Positions 8,883 to 12,968 of a DNA stretch of 12,968 bases are shown here, piece by piece. Source of the DNA: Synura sp. LO234KE. Its lineage: Eukaryota; Sar; Synurophyceae; Synurales; Mallomonadaceae. The first letter of the stretch is position 1. Each line of letters begins with the position of its first letter. The position numbers and the translations under genes are program-made. The notes below the pieces were generated by a model that saw only the letters and a list, made by a program, of their open reading frames with translations, was not told where the DNA came from and did no database searches. The DNA is taken from contig VKHC01000144.1 in assembly GCA_015143735.1 (NCBI GenBank), positions 4,302 to 17,269 on the forward strand, read 5' to 3'.

Positions 8883-9443
8883 ATCTTTACTATGGCAAGA
8901 ATATTAAGCAACCATCTTTTCCTTAATCTTTTTTGTGCTGTACTTGAAGAATTTTGATACGCTCTAATTCACGTTCGTGATGACAGCAGATGCGGTGCAT
9001 ATAGAAAACCATTTTAGTGTTTAGTAGTAGAAGTGAGTATCATGCATTTGCTAAATATGTTTTCATTAATCAAGAACGAAAGTTAGGGGATCGAAGATGA
9101 TTACATACATCACGGCATTTATTATTGTGAGTATCACGGCATTCATTTGTAAAATGATTACAAAAGTACCAGGAAAGTAAGGAGAAAGATTGAATGATGA
9201 GTGGGATTATCTACGGTAAACTTTTATGATTATTACAAATGAATATGGAACAATAATAAGATTCATCATGTACAGACACCGTCTTGTTTTCAGAACTTCA
9301 TCTTCAATCTGACATCAGAATCTTTACTATGGTGCTTAATCATCGTCCTTTTCTTTTTGAGATTAATGTGGTGATAGAAAATCATCCATCTATTGCCCGT
9401 GCAGCCGCCTTAATCTCCCAAGAAAAGATAATCTTTTCTATGG
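8883..9443 (+). repeat. Dispersed short direct repeats inside the MITE-like element
   Basis: ATCTTTACTATGG occurs at 8883-8895 and 9320-9332, and a variant, ATCTTTTCTATGG, at 9431-9443. The latter two are followed by TGCTT. A second motif, ATCACGGCATT(T/C)ATT, is at 9109-9123 and 9133-9147, with a related form, GTGAGTATCATGCATTT, at 9034-9050. The body appears built from decayed internal duplications. Confidence 0.5.
9421..9439. repeat. 19-bp near-perfect palindrome
   Basis: AGAAAAGAT and ATCTTTTCT flank a single A and are exact reverse complements. The palindrome lies near the right end of the 8671-9531 element. Confidence 0.6.
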
Positions 9444-9531
9444 TGCTTCACCATGCTTCACCGTGATATTAACCACGATTAATCTGGATGATTCACTATA
9501 GATTTTAATGGTACAAAAAGGTGCACCGATG

Positions 9532-9868
9532 GGGTCCTCATCACGTGTCCCCTTTCACCTCGTGGTGGACATCGTGGCGTGACGTACTGACACAGGCGCT
9601 CCAGCCAGGTGAGCTCTAATCCTCGGTAATCGGCCTGGGCATGCCACCAGTTAGTACTACATAGGGAGTGGTTAGGTATAACAGGCGGCAGTTCCTCACG
9701 CTATGTCATGTTGATGGGTATTTGGTCGTTTGGTCTCAGCTAACTACAAGATCTCGCAAAAATCGAAATTTGTATTTTTAAACTGGGTTTTAACGGACCG
9801 CTTATTTTGAAATATAATCGTTATTTCTCGAGGCACTTAATGTACTAGTAGACCCACTCGCGATTCGT
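9532..9868. other. Region 3' of the dioxygenase gene, no gene seen
   Basis: The sequence downstream of the minus-strand gene starts GC-rich (9540-9700) and becomes AT-rich towards 9868. It should contain the 3' UTR and polyadenylation site of the dioxygenase gene. No AATAAA was found on the minus strand in the first ~150 bp after the stop codon; AAATAA and AAAATAAG variants are present. No further coding segment was recognised. Confidence 0.4.
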
Positions 9869-11521
9869 CTAGACGTCCACCGGAACTTCCACCATGCCGG
9901 AACCCTCGAGAATGGGTATTCCAGTCGGGTCAAACACCGTCCACGGCTGTTCTTTGCTCACGCCGTCCCGCATCCAGAAGGTGGAGATCCATTTCTCCCC
10001 CTCTAGCACCGGACACCCGCTGTGTTCCGTGAAGCCCTCGTCCATGAGTCCATCCGGGCCCCTATACGTGAACACGGTAGCAGTGCCTTTCGTCGGTTTC
10101 ACGAACACGTCTGCCTTTGTGAAGGTGGTCCCTCCGCCTCGGTCCGCCACCTGCACCCAAACCGAAAGTCACGTATGGAAATATCTCATGGAGAGAAGCG
10201 AAGACTCGCCTTGCAGTACATCACTGCTGTGGCAACTCTACCGCCTGGAACGTGGGGGGATCCGTCGCACGAACCGTCACAGTGCGGTCTGTGCAGTGGT
10301 GAGGGGTGGGACACGAGGGTGAATTGATTTAGCGTGCAGGTCGTTCGTCCCACGGAGAGGGCGGGCTTGGGAGGTGGGTCTCACGTGTACTCGTCGTCGA
10401 CGTTATACTGTATGATAGTGAAGTCCTCCTGTCCCTCCGGCTGGAGGCGGAAACCGCCGTGCATGTTGGTGAAGTGAAGTATGCGCCGATGGAGTCCCCT
10501 GATAAGACAAGACACGGGACAGGATTGAAGTATAGGAGTTGGTATAGGTATATTTCCTCAATAGACGGTTTGTAAATGTGATATGATCGTACCACATAGG
10601 GTCGTTGGGACGGCTCAGCATTTCATATCCGGCCTGTTGAGCCTTGCGGTGATTTGAAACCGTGCTCGTTCCGTCTTCTGCGGCGACAGTAGCACGCTGC
10701 AATCGCGGTCCTCCATACTTCTCGAGGATGGCGCACTCCTCATCCGAAATAAAATCGTCGATCGCCCAGATTTTGGCGTGAGAGGTATCGAACAGGGAGT
10801 GCACTCGGTAGTGCTTATTTAATATAAAAGTCATCTTGGAAGAGAGAGGAGTGGAGGTATTTAGACTTTCATCGGCGCATGTGTAGTTACGTAGTCGGCT
10901 CGACATCAAGTCCCTATACTTCGTGATGCGGCTCTTCGACTCACTCAATTTATTAACACTCTCTTTCACATTATCAGCTATACACTCGGCATATTCAGTT
11001 CCAGATAGAGAGTTACAGTGAACAGACTTCTCCATTACTTGATTGATTAACTCATCAGATTTTGTGATTTGGTCGATTGTCATTCCATTTATTTTATCGT
11101 ATCTCACAGTGATAACTTCTTCTTCAGACCCTTTCACGAAGCGAGCCTGTATTTGAGGATTATTTCGATGAAACTTAACAACGAACTCTAGAATGAGGGT
11201 GAGCTAAGTGTACACTTAGAGTTGTTTTAATGATTTGAATTACCGTGCCCGTCATAAGAGTTAATGACCGAATCTGTTGAGTTCCGCATAGGTTTTGTCG
11301 TTTGCATAACTAATTCATTATTTTGAAAAACATTTATCCAAAAGAGCTCTATTGGAGCACCCGCCAAGTTCTTGATCTACAATTACTAAAAAATTTACTT
11401 AGGGACAGTATGGATGAAAGCTACCTACCTTCATGGGAATAGATCCTGGGGGCGGCGAGTCTGAATATCCTTTTAGTACCCAGTTCAACAAAATACTGAT
11501 AACGCAAGGAGGAAATCGCAT
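9869..11521 (-). CDS. Secreted/ER prolyl 4-hydroxylase-type Fe(II)/2-oxoglutarate dioxygenase, five exons
   Basis: This enzyme probably hydroxylates protein-bound proline or a related substrate using O2, Fe(II) and 2-oxoglutarate. Exons by eye: 11521-11429, 11203-10593, 10498-10385, 10288-10210 and 10150-9869, all in phase, giving ~392 residues with stop TAG at 9871-9869. Residues 1-20 form a hydrophobic signal-peptide-like start. An alternative 3' splice site at 11188, paired with a donor 4 nt further on, would give 388 residues. Residues ~50-160 are unrecognised. The conserved block begins at AKIWAID (174-180) and includes a GTSTVSNHRKAQQA segment. Iron ligands are His275 and Asp277 (HCD) and His342; Lys352 (EGEKW) should bind 2-oxoglutarate. 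No C-terminal KDEL is seen. The family call is firm; the substrate is not known. The gene diverges from TOP1. Confidence 0.92.
10151..10209 (-). other. 59-nt intron with a GC-AG boundary
   Basis: Exon 4 ends TGCAAG and the next bases are GCGAGT; the intron ends GGGTGCAG before GTGGCG. Joining there restores the family motif YCKVADRGGG in phase. No GT donor nearby gives an in-frame join to that acceptor. AAG|GCGAGT fits the strong exon-end context typical of GC-AG introns of the U2 type. The other introns of this gene use GT-AG: 10592-10499 (94 nt), 10384-10289 (96 nt) and 11428-11204 or -11188. Confidence 0.85.
11204..11219. repeat. Perfect 16-bp palindrome at the 3' end of dioxygenase intron 1
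   Basis: CTAAGTGTACACTTAG is its own reverse complement. Read on the minus strand, its last two bases are the AG of one candidate 3' splice site for intron 1. The alternative AG lies 16 nt further downstream at 11187/11186-11188. Confidence 0.7.
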
Positions 11522-11631
11522 TTTTTCAGAAGTATCTTTATTTCAGGATATTTGACAACTTAACACTTTTGCGTTAAATTTATCAACGGTGAGTAGATCG
11601 CCCGTGCCCGTTGATTTCAATAATTTTGAAA
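11522..11631. promoter_or_regulatory. Shared divergent promoter region between the dioxygenase gene and TOP1
   Basis: Only 110 bp separate the two start codons (minus-strand ATG at 11521-11519, plus-strand ATG at 11632), so both 5' UTRs and core promoters must lie here or overlap the genes. The stretch is AT-rich with no clear TATA box in either direction. A dyad, TCAACGG at 11583-11589 and CCGTTGA at 11608-11614, is the most conspicuous symmetry and is a candidate binding site. The TOP1 start has A at -3 and G at +4, a favourable context. Confidence 0.6.
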
Positions 11632-12968
11632 ATGGGAAAAAGGAAAGCAAAAATAGAGGAAAGCGACGATGAAAATGAATTTGAGGGAAGTGATAAATCA
11701 GAAGAGAATTCTGATGACAGCTCTGAGCGAGAAACTGATGAAGATATATCTTTCAACGATAAATCAGGGAAAAAAAGAAAGTTAATAAGGACAAAATCCG
11801 GTAATGTAGCCTGATTTATTGCGATGATGTAACTGATAGATGTGATGGTAATTGCAAAAGTAGAAGAAAATGATGATGATGAGAGTGGTGATGATTTGAA
11901 AATAGGCGCTAGTAGAAAAAAGTCAACGAAGGTATCAAGAAATGACAAAATCGTCAAAGATGAAGACAAAAGCCTGAAGCGCTCGATTAAGAAAGCTAAA
12001 ATTGAGGTAGAGGATGAAGATAAAATCCCTAAGACAAAGCAATCCAAAAAACTCGAGCGTTTAGAAGAGGCCAGAAAAGCTTATAAATGGTGGGAAGCTG
12101 AAGAACTTCCAGAGGGAATCCAGTGGCGCAAATTGGAGCATACTGGTCTCGTTTTCCCTCCCCCATATAAGCGCCACAATATTACGTTTTTGTACGACGG
12201 TGAACCTTTCCAACTAACTGACGAGCAAGAGGAGATCGCTACTTTTTACGCGGCTATACCTGAAGATGGCCCTCAACTCGGAAACCCCAAGATCAGAAGC
12301 GTCTTCCAGACAAACTTCTTTAAAGACTTTAAGGACTCTTTTCCTTCTAACAGTAAAATTAAGTCGTTCGCGAAATGTGACTTCAGTAGAATAAAGGAAT
12401 ATTTAGATTTACAAAAAAGTCTTAAGAAAGTCGCCACGTCAGAGGAGAAAACGTTGAAAAAATCAGATAAGGAATCTATTATGCAGAGACAAGGATTCGC
12501 TCTTATTGATGGTCGTTTGGAAAAGGTATAGGTGTACCTTACCACTACACTGGGATAGAATTTTCATTTCAATTTATTCTAATACACCCCCAGATTTCTC
12601 GTCTAAATATAAAAGATTTGCTTCTCAGATGGGTAACTATAACATGGAGCCTCCTGGTCTCTTCCGCGGACGAGGAGAACACCCCAAGACAGGATGTCTC
12701 AAGACACGGTGCGTGCCCGAGTCCGTGACCATTAACATCAGCGAGGACGCCTGTCCGCCCTCATGCGACATGCCCGGTCATGCCTGGAACTCCATACGCC
12801 ACGACCCCTCCGTCACGTGGCTATGCAGCTGGCAAGAGAACGTGCAGAACTCCATCAAATACGTAATGCTCGCGGCCAGCTCCTCGTTCAAAGGCAAGAG
12901 TGACCTCGAGAAATACGAGCGCGCGATAGCTCTCAAGGGCTGCATTGGAACCGTCAGAAAGGTCTACG
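11632..12968 (+). CDS. TOP1: DNA topoisomerase I (type IB), N-terminal part, cut by the right edge
   Basis: This nuclear enzyme relaxes supercoils by nicking one strand and forming a 3'-phosphotyrosine link. Exons by eye: 11632-11800, 11861-12525 and 12629 to the edge, all in phase, covering ~391 residues. Introns are 60 nt (11801-11860) and 103 nt (12526-12628), both GT-AG. Residues 1-120 are a charged Asp/Glu/Lys/Ser tail with basic clusters MGKRKAK and GKKRKL (46-51), likely nuclear localisation signals. The core starts near 131 ([13 protein letters not shown]) and includes VFPPPYK (154-160), NFFKDF (208-213) and [14 protein letters not shown] (285-298). The FRGRG loop is where human residues linked to camptothecin resistance lie. 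The catalytic Arg/Lys/Arg/His/Tyr residues lie beyond the edge. The tail is shorter than in human TOP1. Confidence 0.97.

Larger units (their letters stand above)
8671..9531. mobile_element. MITE-like element with a perfect 16-bp terminal inverted repeat
   Basis: CATCGGTGCACCTTTT at 8671-8686 is the exact reverse complement of AAAAGGTGCACCGATG at 9516-9531. A second inner pair, CCAGATTAATC at 8739-8749 and GATTAATCTGG at 9477-9487, keeps the same order and orientation, so the symmetry goes deeper than the ends. The 860-bp body is AT-rich, has no convincing coding frame and contains short direct repeats such as ATCTTTACTATGG. Size, lack of coding capacity and terminal symmetry fit a non-autonomous DNA element. 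A G-rich run flanks each end but no clear target-site duplication was found. Confidence 0.55.

Noticed and set aside
10329-10595. 88-codon minus-strand frame across the dioxygenase gene
   Set aside because: It runs through intron 2 and the exon 3/intron 3 boundary in the wrong frame; the spliced model explains the region.
11589-11594. GTGAGT in the TOP1 5' region as a possible 5'-UTR intron donor
   Set aside because: No plausible acceptor lies between it and the ATG at 11632, so a leader intron cannot be supported.

Overview
This is nuclear DNA from a eukaryote. Two genes at the right end are broken by short spliceosomal introns (59 to about 240 nt). They are arranged head to head about 110 bp apart, and there is a TTAGGG-type telomere-like tract. 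I see no bacterial operons, Shine-Dalgarno sites or prokaryotic mobile elements. The topoisomerase I reads closer to plant and protist versions than to animal ones. Compact introns and TTAGGG repeats would suit a unicellular alga or other protist, for example a stramenopile, but that placement is inference and weak.

Positions 1-9,868 are gene-poor and repeat-rich. Three segments are bounded by inverted repeats. (1) 1-3341 has arms of about 300 bp around 2.7 kb of interior with long, broken, unrecognised reading frames. (2) 3636-4741 has arms of about 300 bp around roughly 490 bp of spacer. (3) 8671-9531 has a perfect 16-bp terminal inverted repeat and a diverged inner match. They look like DNA-transposon relics or foldback/MITE-like elements. 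No transposase was recognised in any of them. Between them lie one unrecognised open frame (6375-6890), a G-rich low-complexity stretch, small tandem duplications, a hairpin and an interstitial telomere-like tract at 8173-8245.

Positions 9,869-12,968 are the genic end. On the minus strand (11521 to 9869) is a complete five-exon gene for a secreted or ER-targeted Fe(II)/2-oxoglutarate dioxygenase of the prolyl 4-hydroxylase family. The spliced frame rebuilds the HxD...H...K active site, and one intron uses a GC-AG boundary. On the plus strand, from 11632 and running off the right edge, is the N-terminal part of nuclear DNA topoisomerase IB (TOP1): a charged, NLS-bearing N-terminus and the start of the core domain, in three exons. 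The two genes share one short intergenic region, probably a bidirectional promoter. In both genes, coding GC is low near that promoter and clearly higher in the distal exons.

Exon boundaries were placed by hand from reading frame, phase, splice consensus and known family motifs. They were not checked against transcripts.
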